From positions 930,001-994,000 of the forward strand of contig NZ_CP018800.1 of NCBI RefSeq assembly GCF_002795825.1: DNA of 64,000 nucleotides. Reading direction: 5' to 3'. Positions 51,441-60,873 of the stretch are shown here, piece by piece. The translations under genes were made by a program, and so were the position numbers. Under the pieces are notes generated by a model. The model was not told the DNA's origin. It ran no database searches and saw nothing but the letters and a program-made list of their open reading frames with translations. The DNA is from Mariprofundus ferrinatatus (lineage in GTDB: Bacteria > Pseudomonadota > Zetaproteobacteria > Mariprofundales > Mariprofundaceae). The number at the start of each line of letters is the position of its first letter. Position 1 is the first letter of the stretch.

Positions 51441-51914
51441 CTATACATGGTGCTCCTGTATGTCATGTACGGCCTGGCTGACAATATTGCCGAGTGCTGA
51501 TGTGGAGAGGGGGTGCTGTTCCTCCTGGATTTCACGGTAGTGCGCATTGATCAGGCTGCTGATAATAGCCACCTCCTTGGCAGCATGAGCCAGTAGTCTG
51601 TTAAACTCCAGCTGGCTGTTGCCGATCAGTGCCAGCAGAGCATCTTCTCCGGCATGGACGAGGAGAACAGTCTGGTTGTTGGATTGGCTGATTAACTGAC
51701 CGGCACCTTTATCGCCACTCTGGATGGCAAGCGCATCGGCCAGTGAGAGCATGGAGGAGGAGATTGCCGAGAGCGAATCGGCTTCGATATCAGTTGTGGC
51801 TGCATAACCGATGGGAAGTCCGTCCGAACTGCAGAGCAGGGCGGCTTCAAGATTTGGCTCCCTTTGCAAAAGGAGTTCAAGTTCCCTGTGGCAGGCTTGT
51901 TTATAAAAACTCAA
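51441..51914 (-). CDS. Second Roadblock/LC7 domain protein
   Basis: 157 residues. Roadblock pattern: NLEAALLCSSDGLPIGYAATT, a helix SLSAISSSMLSLADAL, and QTVLLVHAGEDALLALIG. Expected to bind a small GTPase of the MglA/CvnD kind, such as the one at 45588-46163. Start is the TTG at 51914 with GGGGG about 8 bases upstream; an in-frame stop sits just before. Located between the kinase and bamE, on the opposite strand from the kinase. Confidence 0.72.
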   Translation of the reverse strand: MSFYKQACHRELELLLQREPNLEAALLCSSDGLPIGYAATTDIEADSLSAISSSMLSLADALAIQSGDKGAGQLISQSNNQTVLLVHAGEDALLALIGNSQLEFNRLLAHAAKEVAIISSLINAHYREIQEEQHPLSTSALGNIVSQAVHDIQEHHV

Positions 51915-52009
51915 TGTTGCGGCCCCCGATCATGCATCAGCGGTTAAAGCCCACGGATGCGATTTTCGGCAACCCTAGGGGAGCAACGACTCCTGAACCG
52001 TGACCTGGA

Positions 52010-52327
52010 CTACTGTTTGTCCTCGAAGCCGAATTCGCGGATCGATTTTACACGCAGGGCCTCGTCATAGACGATTTCAACACCACGCTTGACCATATCT
52101 CCGCTCTCTTCATCTTCGAACTCTTCGTAGTAGGTAACGCGGTTGGGATGCAGAGTGCTGTCGAGCATCGGGCTGCCCAGCATCTGTTCCACGCGGAATT
52201 TGGAGTCACCTTCCTGAATCTGCAGGACTTTACCATACGCCAGCCGGTTGCCCTGATGGATGGGCTGCTGCATGCAGCCGCCAAGAAGCAGGGTGCCCAT
52301 AGTCAGGGCTGCGATTAGATGTTTCAT
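52010..52327 (-). CDS. bamE: BamE, outer-membrane assembly lipoprotein
   Basis: 105 residues. Lipobox LLLGGC near residue 18. SmpA/OmlA-like fold with a GKVLQIQEGDSKFRVEQMLGSPML and RVTYYEEFEDEE pattern. BamE stabilises the BamA-BamD module of the barrel assembly machinery. Starts in the hldD stop (TGATG overlap), an unusual neighbour for bamE. Confidence 0.88.
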   Translation of the reverse strand: MKHLIAALTMGTLLLGGCMQQPIHQGNRLAYGKVLQIQEGDSKFRVEQMLGSPMLDSTLHPNRVTYYEEFEDEESGDMVKRGVEIVYDEALRVKSIREFGFEDKQ

Positions 52328-53286
52328 CAGGCGATCTCCGCGGGGCCACGATGGCCGTTTTCCAGAAGTGAAATGTAGTCTTGCATCCCTTTTTCCAGTG
52401 TCCAGGCAGGCTTCCAGTTCAGAAGCATTTTGCTGTCGGAAAGATCAGCCTCGGTATGCTCCTGATAGAATGTAAAAGGGTTATCAAAGTATTCGACATC
52501 GATCTGTCTGCCGAGCAGGTCGGAGAGATTGGATACAATATCATTAAAGCTGCGCGCTTCACCCGAGCCTACATTGCAGACGCCGGAGCGGGGAGCATCA
52601 AGGGCTGCGAGGTTGGCTGAAACCACATCACGGATATAGACGAAATCGCGCTTCTGCTCTCCATACTTGAAGAGGCGAACCTGTTTGCCTGCTTTTACCT
52701 GCTCGTATAGCTGCAGGATCATGGAAGCGGTTTTGTTGCCATCCCGCTCATTCTTGTGTGTTTCGCCCGGCCCGAAAACATTGAAGTAACGCAGTCCGAT
52801 AATCGGTGCAGGATGCCTGTCGTACCAGCGGCAGGCGACACGATCCATGGCAAGTTTGGAGAACCCATAGATATTTTCAGGCTCTTCGCCATGGCCTATC
52901 CGATTGGGAGCTGGGGAGTTGCCGTAGGTGCCGGCAGAGGAGGCGTAGGTGACACGTGTGCCTGAAAGACTGCTGGCAGCAAGAATCCCGGCAAATGCAT
53001 TGGTGTTGACCTCAACCATCAGGCGCTGGTCCATGACAGTGGTGTCGGTAATCGCAGCCTGATGAAAGATGGCGGAGAAAGCGCCGTCGGCGATCTCTTC
53101 AAGCAGGAGCGGGTCATCGCAATCGGCAGCACGCACCTCACAATCAACATGGATCAGGTTGCGCCAGTCTCCGGATGAGAAGTCGTCTACCACCACCACA
53201 TCGGTAGCAGGGCGCTTCAGAAGCGCTGCAGCGATATTGGAGCCGATATAACCGGCACCGCCGGTGACCAGAATACGTTCACTCAT
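52327..53286 (-). CDS. hldD: ADP-L-glycero-D-manno-heptose 6-epimerase
   Basis: 319 residues from ATG 53286 with GAAGGAT upstream; a frame to 53478 has no support. Extended SDR: GGAGYIGSN near residue 9, catalytic YxxxK in IYGFSKLAMD, and a PGETHKNERDGNKTASMI region typical of HldD. It epimerises the heptose of ADP-heptose for the lipopolysaccharide core. The C-terminal motif EADLSDSKMLLNWKPAW is also family-like. Confidence 0.92.
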   Translation of the reverse strand: MSERILVTGGAGYIGSNIAAALLKRPATDVVVVDDFSSGDWRNLIHVDCEVRAADCDDPLLLEEIADGAFSAIFHQAAITDTTVMDQRLMVEVNTNAFAGILAASSLSGTRVTYASSAGTYGNSPAPNRIGHGEEPENIYGFSKLAMDRVACRWYDRHPAPIIGLRYFNVFGPGETHKNERDGNKTASMILQLYEQVKAGKQVRLFKYGEQKRDFVYIRDVVSANLAALDAPRSGVCNVGSGEARSFNDIVSNLSDLLGRQIDVEYFDNPFTFYQEHTEADLSDSKMLLNWKPAWTLEKGMQDYISLLENGHRGPAEIA

Positions 53287-53290
53287 AGTA

Positions 53291-53698
53291 TTATCCTTCC
53301 GCCTCTTCGCCTTTCCACTGCAGTTGCAGCGCTGCCAGAGCACGGGTCGTGGCCTCGTTGCAGATATTGTATCCCGCTTTGGTGTTGACACGAGCGGTGA
53401 TTTCATCGGCAGGCAGGGTGCGAACATCGGTATCGCTGAGGCCAGCTTCGGCAAACAGGCGGGAGATCCAGGAGCCAAGCCCCGACAGCTGATGAATGCG
53501 CACGATACGAATCAACTCGCCACAGCGCTCTTTGGTCACCTGGTGGCCGGTAGCAGCAGAGAGCTCCTCGGGATTGTCGTCAGCAATGGCGTCGATAGGT
53601 CGGCAGAGCAGTTTGAAAATTACCCATTCACTCTCAGAGATGAAGTTGCGATCTTCGTGGAGGGGGAATGCGCCGGGAAGGGCTTGAATATTGTTCAT
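53291..53698 (-). CDS. Hypothetical small cytosolic protein upstream of hldD
   Basis: 135 residues, no signal peptide or membrane span. A leucine/isoleucine-rich helical segment (LIRIVRIHQLSGLGSWISRLFAEAGLS) followed by DVRTLPADEITARVN could be a helix-hairpin-helix-like or DUF4332-type region, but I cannot place it firmly. It lies 4 bases before hldD and is probably co-transcribed with hldD and bamE. Start ATG 53698 has no strong ribosome site. Confidence 0.6.
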   Translation of the reverse strand: MNNIQALPGAFPLHEDRNFISESEWVIFKLLCRPIDAIADDNPEELSAATGHQVTKERCGELIRIVRIHQLSGLGSWISRLFAEAGLSDTDVRTLPADEITARVNTKAGYNICNEATTRALAALQLQWKGEEAEG

Positions 53699-53851
53699 AT
53701 CGTGACTCTGTATCCTTGGTTGAAGGCTTATTCCTGACGAATTCCGGTCAGTTTCTTCGGGCGCTCGATGTTACGTTACCTGAGAAGCAGTGCAAGCCAA
53801 GCTTTGGCCATTGGCATGTTGCATCTCACTCTCCAGTATAGGGAGTATTGC

Positions 53852-53860
53852 TGCTATAGT
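53852..53860 (+). promoter_or_regulatory. Extended -10 promoter (TGCTATAGT) of mdh
   Basis: TG plus TATAGT, about 32 bases before the mdh ATG 53892, which has GGAGG upstream. Confidence 0.6.
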
Positions 53861-53864
53861 ATGA

Positions 53865-54872
<1,008 letters not shown>

Positions 54873-54935
54873 AGATTTAACAGCTGCAGTACATCCTTGG
54901 CGATCTGAAGTTTCCAGTCTCACAAGGAGTCAGCC

Positions 54936-56102
54936 TTGAACATTCATGAATATCAGGCCAAAGCGATGCTGGCGGAGTTCGGCGTACCCGTTCCGCGCGG
55001 CAAACTGGCATTGTCGGTGGCAGAAGCGGTAACTGCAGCCGAATCGCTGAATGGCTCCGTATGGGTTGTAAAAGCGCAGATTCATGCCGGTGGACGCGGC
55101 AAGGCAGGTGGTGTTCGAATCTGCAAAAGCATCGGTGAAGTGAAGGCGGCAGCAACTGATCTTCTCGGTTCAGTGCTGGTCACCAAGCAGACAGGCGAGG
55201 CTGGTAAACAGGTAAACCGTCTCTATATCGAAGAGGGGCTGAATATTGCCCGCGAATTCTATCTGAGCCTGCTGGTCGACCGTGAAACCGAACGTGTGGC
55301 CTTTGTGGCCAGTCCTGCCGGTGGTATGGATATTGAAGAGGTGGCCGCATCGTCACCAGAGAAAATTCTTACGCTCTCTATAGCTGGAGATGAGGTCTCG
55401 GAAAACGAGGCGCAGAAGATTGCCGCCTTCCTCGGCCTTGAAGGGGAGCAGGAAAAGGCGTGCGCCGACCTGCTTGAGAAGCTGTACCGCGCTTTTACTG
55501 AAAAGGATGGCTCGATGCTGGAGCTCAATCCGCTGATTCTGACCGGAGGCGGCAAGCTGATGGCGCTTGATGCCAAGTTTGTTGCCGACAGTAATGCACT
55601 CTACCGTCATGCCGAAATTGTCGGGCTGCGCGATCTGAGTGAGGAGGATCCGCGCGAAATTGAAGCGTCACAGTTTGGTCTTAATTACATCGCGCTGGAC
55701 GGCCATATCGGCTGTATGGTTAACGGTGCAGGACTTGCCATGGCGACCATGGATATTATCCAGCTCAAGGGGGACAGGCCTGCCAACTTCCTCGATGTGG
55801 GTGGCGGCGTAACGGTCGATGCGGTATGCGAGGCCTTTAAACTACTCTTCTCCGACGATCATGTGAAAGCGGTACTTGTGAATATTTTCGGCGGCATTGT
55901 ACGCTGCGATATCATTGCCGGGGGGCTGCTTGAAGCGATCAAAACGCATCCGATGCGTGTTCCGGTGGTGATGCGGCTGGTTGGTACCAACGAGGAAGAG
56001 GGGAGAAGGATGGTAAAGGATGCCAGGCTTGATGTGCGCTGGGCGAACGACCTTGATCAGGCCGCAGAGCTGGCTGTTGCTGCTGCCAGGGAGGTTGCGT
56101 AA
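54936..56102 (+). CDS. sucC: Succinyl-CoA synthetase beta subunit
   Basis: 388 residues, starting at TTG 54936; AAGGAG sits 9 bases upstream and the family opening MNIHEYQAKAMLAEFGVP is obtained only from this TTG. ATP-grasp domain with HAGGRGKAGGVRI, then the C-terminal CoA-ligase domain with NIFGGIVRCDIIAGG. Forms the ATP/GTP- and succinate-binding half of the alpha2beta2 enzyme. sucD follows directly. Confidence 0.96.
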   Translation: MNIHEYQAKAMLAEFGVPVPRGKLALSVAEAVTAAESLNGSVWVVKAQIHAGGRGKAGGVRICKSIGEVKAAATDLLGSVLVTKQTGEAGKQVNRLYIEEGLNIAREFYLSLLVDRETERVAFVASPAGGMDIEEVAASSPEKILTLSIAGDEVSENEAQKIAAFLGLEGEQEKACADLLEKLYRAFTEKDGSMLELNPLILTGGGKLMALDAKFVADSNALYRHAEIVGLRDLSEEDPREIEASQFGLNYIALDGHIGCMVNGAGLAMATMDIIQLKGDRPANFLDVGGGVTVDAVCEAFKLLFSDDHVKAVLVNIFGGIVRCDIIAGGLLEAIKTHPMRVPVVMRLVGTNEEEGRRMVKDARLDVRWANDLDQAAELAVAAAREVA

Positions 56103-56972
56103 ATGGGTGTTCTGCTTGATCGAAATACACGCGTCATCTGCCAGGGTTTTACCGGCAAACAGGGAAGCTTTCACTCCGGTCAGATGATCGATTACGGCAC
56201 CTGTTTTGTCGGTGGCGTAACTCCCGGCAAGGGTGGCCAGAGCCATCTTGATCGCCCTGTATTCAATTCGGTTGCCGATGCGGTCAGGGAGGAGGGGGCG
56301 GAGGCTACGGTGATCTTTGTGCCGCCCCGTTTTGCAGCCGATGCGATTATCGAGGCAGCGGACGCCGGTATCAGGCTGATCTGCTGTATTACCGAGGGTA
56401 TTCCTGTTCTCGATATGCTGCGTGTTAAAAAAGAGATCGCAGGCAAGCCGTGTACGCTGATCGGCCCCAACTGTCCGGGTATTATCACACCGGGCGAAGC
56501 AAAGATCGGTATCATGCCCGGCCATATTCACAGGCCGGGGCGGGTGGGCGTGATTTCCCGTTCCGGAACGCTCACCTATGAGGCGGTTGCCCAGTTGACT
56601 GAAACAGGTCTGGGGCAGAGCAGCTGTATCGGTATGGGCGGAGACCCGATTCACGGGCTCGATTTTATCGATGCCCTGAAGCTGTTCGAAGCGGATGAGC
56701 AGACCGAAGGTGTGATCATGATTGGCGAGATCGGCGGCAGTGATGAAGAGAGTGCCGCTGAATTTATTCGCAATCATATCCAAAAACCAGTCGTGGCATT
56801 TATCGCCGGCGCAACTGCTCCGAAGGGTAAGCGCATGGGCCATGCCGGAGCTATTATCTCCGGTGGCAAGGGAACGGCAGAAGCCAAGTTTGCGGCGCTG
56901 AATGCGGCTGGCGTGACCGTTGAGCGTAATCCGACTCTGCTCGGAAAGCGCATGCAGGATCTGCTCACCTGA
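56103..56972 (+). CDS. sucD: Succinyl-CoA synthetase alpha subunit
   Basis: 289 residues. CoA-binding Rossmann start [33 protein letters not shown], and the phosphorylated His in [17 protein letters not shown]. Starts directly at the base after the sucC stop. Together with mdh forms a small TCA operon. A long antisense frame over sucCD is a shadow. Confidence 0.97.
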   Translation: MGVLLDRNTRVICQGFTGKQGSFHSGQMIDYGTCFVGGVTPGKGGQSHLDRPVFNSVADAVREEGAEATVIFVPPRFAADAIIEAADAGIRLICCITEGIPVLDMLRVKKEIAGKPCTLIGPNCPGIITPGEAKIGIMPGHIHRPGRVGVISRSGTLTYEAVAQLTETGLGQSSCIGMGGDPIHGLDFIDALKLFEADEQTEGVIMIGEIGGSDEESAAEFIRNHIQKPVVAFIAGATAPKGKRMGHAGAIISGGKGTAEAKFAALNAAGVTVERNPTLLGKRMQDLLT

Positions 56973-57007
56973 GTTAATCAACGCCAAATCTGGCCGAATT
57001 CGTTTTG

Positions 57008-57016
57008 TGCTATACT
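57008..57016 (+). promoter_or_regulatory. Extended -10 promoter (TGCTATACT) of the 67-residue protein gene
   Basis: TG plus TATACT, 19 bases before ATG 57035; the leader would be only about 12 bases, with GAGGTG within it. Confidence 0.6.
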
Positions 57017-57034
57017 CATATCAGAGGTGCCGAG

Positions 57035-57238
57035 ATGGGTGGTGCAAAATCGATCTTTCCCAGGGGTGATATGATTCGTCAGGCCATTCGCTGGATTTCG
57101 GATATACACCAGTACGATGTCGAGACTATAGAGGAGGCATGCCGTCGGTATGACCTTTCCCCCTGCGAGGAGGAGTTCCTGCTCAAACACTTTTTACATG
57201 CAGATCAGAAGCGGGTATCCGGAAACGCAAAGCACTGA
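57035..57238 (+). CDS. Small conserved-looking hypothetical protein (67 aa)
   Basis: ATG 57035 has GAGGTG upstream and its own extended -10 promoter just before. Sequence is charged and probably helical: AIRWISDIHQYDVETIEEACRRYDLSP then CEEEFLLKHFL. No signal or membrane segment. No family recognised. Convergent with the following kinase gene with a 33-base gap that shows no terminator. Confidence 0.6.
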   Translation: MGGAKSIFPRGDMIRQAIRWISDIHQYDVETIEEACRRYDLSPCEEEFLLKHFLHADQKRVSGNAKH

Positions 57239-57271
57239 CCTTTCACCACTATAGCAGTTCTTTGGAAAAGT

Positions 57272-59029
57272 CTATTTCCCTATTTTGAGAAGCTTGGTTA
57301 CACGGCCAATCAACTCTTCAGATTTAAAGGGTTTGTTGAGAAGCAGGGAGGTTTCATCATCGACAAGGTGACTGGTCCTCTCTCTGGATGCATCGTAGCC
57401 GGTTATAAAAATAACAGGCAGTTCCGGGTTGGCTTTTCTCATCTCAAGCGCGCTGTCCAGCCCATCCTTCTTTGGCATGACGATATCGGTGATGAGCAGA
57501 GATATGTCGCGCTGATGGGCACAAAATTTCTCGAGCGCATCGACACCATCACAGGCCTGAACAACCTGATAGCCGAAGCTTTCAAGAATGGAAGCTATAG
57601 TCTGTCGAACCTCGGCAGCATCATCTGCAACCAGAATCGTGGCTGATTGACTGGCTTTGACAGTGCTGCGTTTTGTACTCTCTTTTTTATTCTCTTCAGT
57701 CTCTACAAGCGGCAGACATATCCTGAATGTAGTACCTTTGGAGAAGGTGCTGCTGACATGAATGGTGCCATTGTGGGATGCGATGATGCCATGGGCCGTG
57801 GATAGTCCGAGCCCTGTCCCTTTGCCAACATCTTTGGTAGTAAAGAAGGGTTCAAATACCTTTTCAATATCTGCCGAATTGATGCCGCTGCCGTGGATCT
57901 CCAGACGCGCCATGTTTTTACAATGAATGTTGCAGCTGCCATTATCATCACAGCTGCTGGGGATGGTTCGTGAGAGGCGAATGCAAATCTCTTTCTTTTC
58001 ACTATCAATGACGGCATCACGGGCGTTGTTGATGATATTGATGATCGCCTGTTTGATGTGTGCCTGATCGGCGAATATGGTCATCGGCTCATCGGAAAGG
58101 TCCAGCTCCACCTCCACATCTTCTGGGATGCCAATCTGCGCGGTCGTCAATGCACTCATAACCAGCGCCTTCAAGTCAGTATTCTCTTTGTCGTGCTGTG
58201 ACTCGCGGGAGAATGCTAGAAGCTGCTTGATCAGATGTGATGCCTCGAACGAGAGCGACTGAATATCATCCAGATGACCAGTAATTTCAGCTGGTACGCC
58301 ATTTTTCTTCGCCTTCATCTGGGTTATATAGGCCTTGCCTGAGATCGCAGCCAGAAGGTTGTTGAAATTGTGGGCAACACCGCCGACCAGTGTTCCGATC
58401 GCTTCCAGTTTCTGGCTATGAAGCAGGGCATTCTCCACGCGTTTCTGTTCGGTCAGGTCAGAGAAGACACCAACCAGGAATTTTGTTTTGCCTGCATCAT
58501 CAGGAATCGCTCTGACATCAAGTGCTTCCGGGTAGAGTTCACCATTCTTACGCTTGTTCCAGAGTTCGCCTTTCCACTGTCCGTTACGTCTGATCGAGCC
58601 CCACATGCGTTCGTAGAAATTACGATCCTGCTTGCCTGATTGCAGAATCCTCGGGTTTTTTCCGATCACCTCTTCCTGTGAATAGCCGGTAATCTCAGAG
58701 AAGGCCTGATTAACGTAAATGATTGTCCCGTCAGGGCGGGTAATGATGACGCTCTCGCCAGCACCCTGCAGCGCCTCGGCGAGCATTTCGATCTGCTGCT
58801 GGCTCTTCCTGAATCGTTGCAGGATGGGTGTGTAGACAAAGAGGTAGAGGGGGTAAATAGACAGGATGATGAGCAGCAGGCCATCCAGGATGGCTTCAGT
58901 AAACGGGTGGAGGGTGCCGTGGATGGTTGCTTCGAAGATCATCATATCGATTACTTCAGCAACCAGAATGATTATCGTCAGGCGGGCAACGCAGTGAAGA
59001 TAAAAATATGACGTATCTTTGTTGCTCAT
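57272..59029 (-). CDS. Hybrid histidine kinase (PAS-HisKA-HATPase-REC) with altered ATP-binding box
   Basis: 585 residues from ATG 59029 (GGGG upstream; a start at 59086 lacks this). Two membrane spans near the N-terminus (about 14-30 and 48-68), PAS domain (about 80-190), His H220 in GGVAHNFNNLLA, N-box INIINNARDAV, and a REC domain with ADD, ITDIVMP and NKPF. The G1 box, normally D-x-G-x-G, reads EIHGSGI: the Asp is missing and one residue is gone. An inserted segment with CX5CX3C precedes it. G2 GTGLGLSTAHG is intact. Sensor kinase of unknown ligand; its kinase activity may be changed. Confidence 0.88.
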   Translation of the reverse strand: MSNKDTSYFYLHCVARLTIIILVAEVIDMMIFEATIHGTLHPFTEAILDGLLLIILSIYPLYLFVYTPILQRFRKSQQQIEMLAEALQGAGESVIITRPDGTIIYVNQAFSEITGYSQEEVIGKNPRILQSGKQDRNFYERMWGSIRRNGQWKGELWNKRKNGELYPEALDVRAIPDDAGKTKFLVGVFSDLTEQKRVENALLHSQKLEAIGTLVGGVAHNFNNLLAAISGKAYITQMKAKKNGVPAEITGHLDDIQSLSFEASHLIKQLLAFSRESQHDKENTDLKALVMSALTTAQIGIPEDVEVELDLSDEPMTIFADQAHIKQAIINIINNARDAVIDSEKKEICIRLSRTIPSSCDDNGSCNIHCKNMARLEIHGSGINSADIEKVFEPFFTTKDVGKGTGLGLSTAHGIIASHNGTIHVSSTFSKGTTFRICLPLVETEENKKESTKRSTVKASQSATILVADDAAEVRQTIASILESFGYQVVQACDGVDALEKFCAHQRDISLLITDIVMPKKDGLDSALEMRKANPELPVIFITGYDASRERTSHLVDDETSLLLNKPFKSEELIGRVTKLLKIGK

Positions 59030-59108
59030 TATGACCCCGTTCCTGACCAGAAAATGTACAATCCTATAACTATCGCCGCTGCTCAAATAAACTTTAGGCA
59101 GGGAAGTA

Positions 59109-59117
59109 TGCTATACT
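59109..59117 (+). promoter_or_regulatory. Extended -10 promoter (TGCTATACT) of the AsmA-like gene
   Basis: TG plus TATACT, about 35 bases before ATG 59152, which has an AGGAGG ribosome site at 59141-59146. Confidence 0.65.
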
Positions 59118-59151
59118 TGCTCTATTATCCTAACATGAACAGGAGGTATGC

Positions 59152-59916
59152 ATGAAAAAGGTGTTGATTGGTATTGTGGGCCTGCTTGTGGTTGTGGCGG
59201 GTGCGTTCGTATTCGTCTGGTCCAACCTGGATAGTATCGTCAAAGAGGCGATCCAGACTTACGGTTCCGAGGCTGTGAAAACAGAGGTGAGTGTGGCTGA
59301 TGTGAAGCTGCAGCTGGAAACCGGATCAGGCACAATTAAGGGGCTGAAAGTTGGAAACCCGCCCGGATTCAGTAATCCGAATATTTTCGAACTCGGCATG
59401 ATCAGCACGAAAATCGATACATCCACGGTGACAGAAAACCCGGTTGTGATTGATGAAATCATTATCTCTGCACCGGCAGTGGTCTATGAGATCAACAAGT
59501 CAGGCGTTTCCAATGTCGATGTGCTGAAGAAGAGTCTTGGAAAGAGCGCCGGCGAATCCGGCAGCAAGGGTGGAGATGAAGTGAAGATGGTCATCCGCAA
59601 GCTTGTGGTGGAGGGCGGTCAGGCAACGGTCCGCATTGCAGCCCTTGGCGACAAAAACCAGATTGTGAAACTGCCGAGGATTCAGCTGACCGATGTCGGC
59701 AAGAAGAGTGGTGGGGCAACGGCTGCCGAAGTGGCCCAGATTCTCTCGTCGAAGCTGCTGAATAACGTTCAGGGATCGGTAATGAAACTCGGTGTGAACC
59801 AGTATCTCGGCAAGTCAGCCGATGCAGTGACGGGCGGTGCACTGCAGAAAGCGACGGGTGGCATCGGCGGAGCCGGAGGGGCAGACAAAGCGCTTAAAGG
59901 GTTGCTTGGCAACTGA
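59152..59916 (+). CDS. AsmA-like/DUF748-like inner-membrane-anchored protein
   Basis: 254 residues: one N-terminal hydrophobic segment (about 4-22), then a beta-rich periplasmic part with SGTIKGLKVGNPPGFSN and IFELGMISTKIDT, typical of short AsmA-like domains that resemble lipid-transfer or envelope-maintenance proteins. It ends in a Gly/Ala-rich segment. Own promoter and a good ribosome site. Function is inferred only from fold resemblance. Confidence 0.72.
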   Translation: MKKVLIGIVGLLVVVAGAFVFVWSNLDSIVKEAIQTYGSEAVKTEVSVADVKLQLETGSGTIKGLKVGNPPGFSNPNIFELGMISTKIDTSTVTENPVVIDEIIISAPAVVYEINKSGVSNVDVLKKSLGKSAGESGSKGGDEVKMVIRKLVVEGGQATVRIAALGDKNQIVKLPRIQLTDVGKKSGGATAAEVAQILSSKLLNNVQGSVMKLGVNQYLGKSADAVTGGALQKATGGIGGAGGADKALKGLLGN

Positions 59917-60062
59917 TCTGTTTAAGGCAGCTGAACAGAAGGCGGATATCAGGCGCGGGGGCAGGTTCTGGCTCTCCCCTCTCAATGGCCCAGGTGAATA
60001 ATGCGCGTTTATCCTTGCCATGAACGTGTTACAGTTTCCCGGCATGAGAACAGGGAGCTAGC

Positions 60063-60509
60063 ATGAGTGAAGAGAACGGTCCGAGTCGCGAGCAGCTCAG
60101 GGCGCATCGGCAGATATTCTGGGATGCATGGCACAAGGCGCAGGCGGGATTACCGATTAATGCGCTGGAGGTGCGCATCGCGCGTGTCATTGAGATGCAC
60201 CCCGAATACCATCATCTCTTCGATGATATGGAAGATTTTCTCGATCGCGATTTTCAGGTGGATGACGGCATGAACCCCTATCTCCACCTATCCTTGCATC
60301 TTGCCCTTGAGGAGCAGTTGGCGACCAAGCATCCGCCCGAGGCCGCGAACGCCATGGATCAGATGGTGGCGGTGAAAAAGATGGATCGCCACGATGCACT
60401 GCATAAACTGCTCGAGGTGCTTGCCGAAACGGTATATTACGCACAGCGCGCCGGCCAGGAGCCCGATGTTGAGGCTTATGCACGGCGTATGAAGGAGCTG
60501 GCGGCCTGA
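60063..60509 (+). CDS. DUF1841 family protein
   Basis: 148 residues; RQIFWDAWHKAQAGLPINALE and HPEYHHLFDD, then NPYLHLSLHLALEEQLA and HDALHKLLEVLAE are typical of DUF1841, rich in helices and histidines. Cytosolic; function unknown. AGGGAGC precedes ATG 60063. The stop overlaps the next gene's start by one base (TGATG). Confidence 0.85.
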   Translation: MSEENGPSREQLRAHRQIFWDAWHKAQAGLPINALEVRIARVIEMHPEYHHLFDDMEDFLDRDFQVDDGMNPYLHLSLHLALEEQLATKHPPEAANAMDQMVAVKKMDRHDALHKLLEVLAETVYYAQRAGQEPDVEAYARRMKELAA

Positions 60510-60856
60510 TGTTCAGAAACATACTTGTTTCGATCTTCTTTTTTGTTGGCCCTGCGCTGCTAATGTTTCTGGCCCGTAATCTGACAGTAATGGGAATGAT
60601 CTGGCTGAAAAACCGCCAACGCAGGGCACGCCAGCAACAGGTTATCGATATTACGCCGATCCATAAACACAGTCATCCGAACTGGTATGTCATTATCGTT
60701 GTCATTGTCAGTCTGACATGTGCAGTGACTGTTTTTTTAGAGCTTCAGAAGAAAGATGAGGTTGTGCCACAGGAGTATGTGCCGGCCTATACCGATGAGA
60801 CGGGTAGTATCGTGCCCGGTCACTGGCGGCCGAAGGCTCCGGAAACCGATCAGTGA
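60509..60856 (+). CDS. Small membrane protein of unknown function
   Basis: 115 residues with two hydrophobic segments (about 5-30 and 60-80) joined by a basic Arg/Gln-rich loop, then a short C-terminal tail ending with SIVPGHWRPKAPE. No family recognised. Coupled to the DUF1841 gene by overlapping stop and start; 17 bases before the nuclease gene. Confidence 0.6.
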   Translation: MFRNILVSIFFFVGPALLMFLARNLTVMGMIWLKNRQRRARQQQVIDITPIHKHSHPNWYVIIVVIVSLTCAVTVFLELQKKDEVVPQEYVPAYTDETGSIVPGHWRPKAPETDQ

Positions 60857-60873
60857 TTATTCGTTCATAACAA

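Noticed and set aside
45588-51914. A full streptomycete-type conservon (kinase, Roadblock, DUF742, GTPase)
   Set aside because: No DUF742-like gene is seen and the genes are not in that order. The resemblance is only to its GTPase and Roadblock parts.
55842-56987. 381-residue open frame antisense to sucC/sucD
   Set aside because: It covers two clearly real genes with full catalytic motifs; the antisense product has no recognisable motif or ribosome site. Treated as a shadow.
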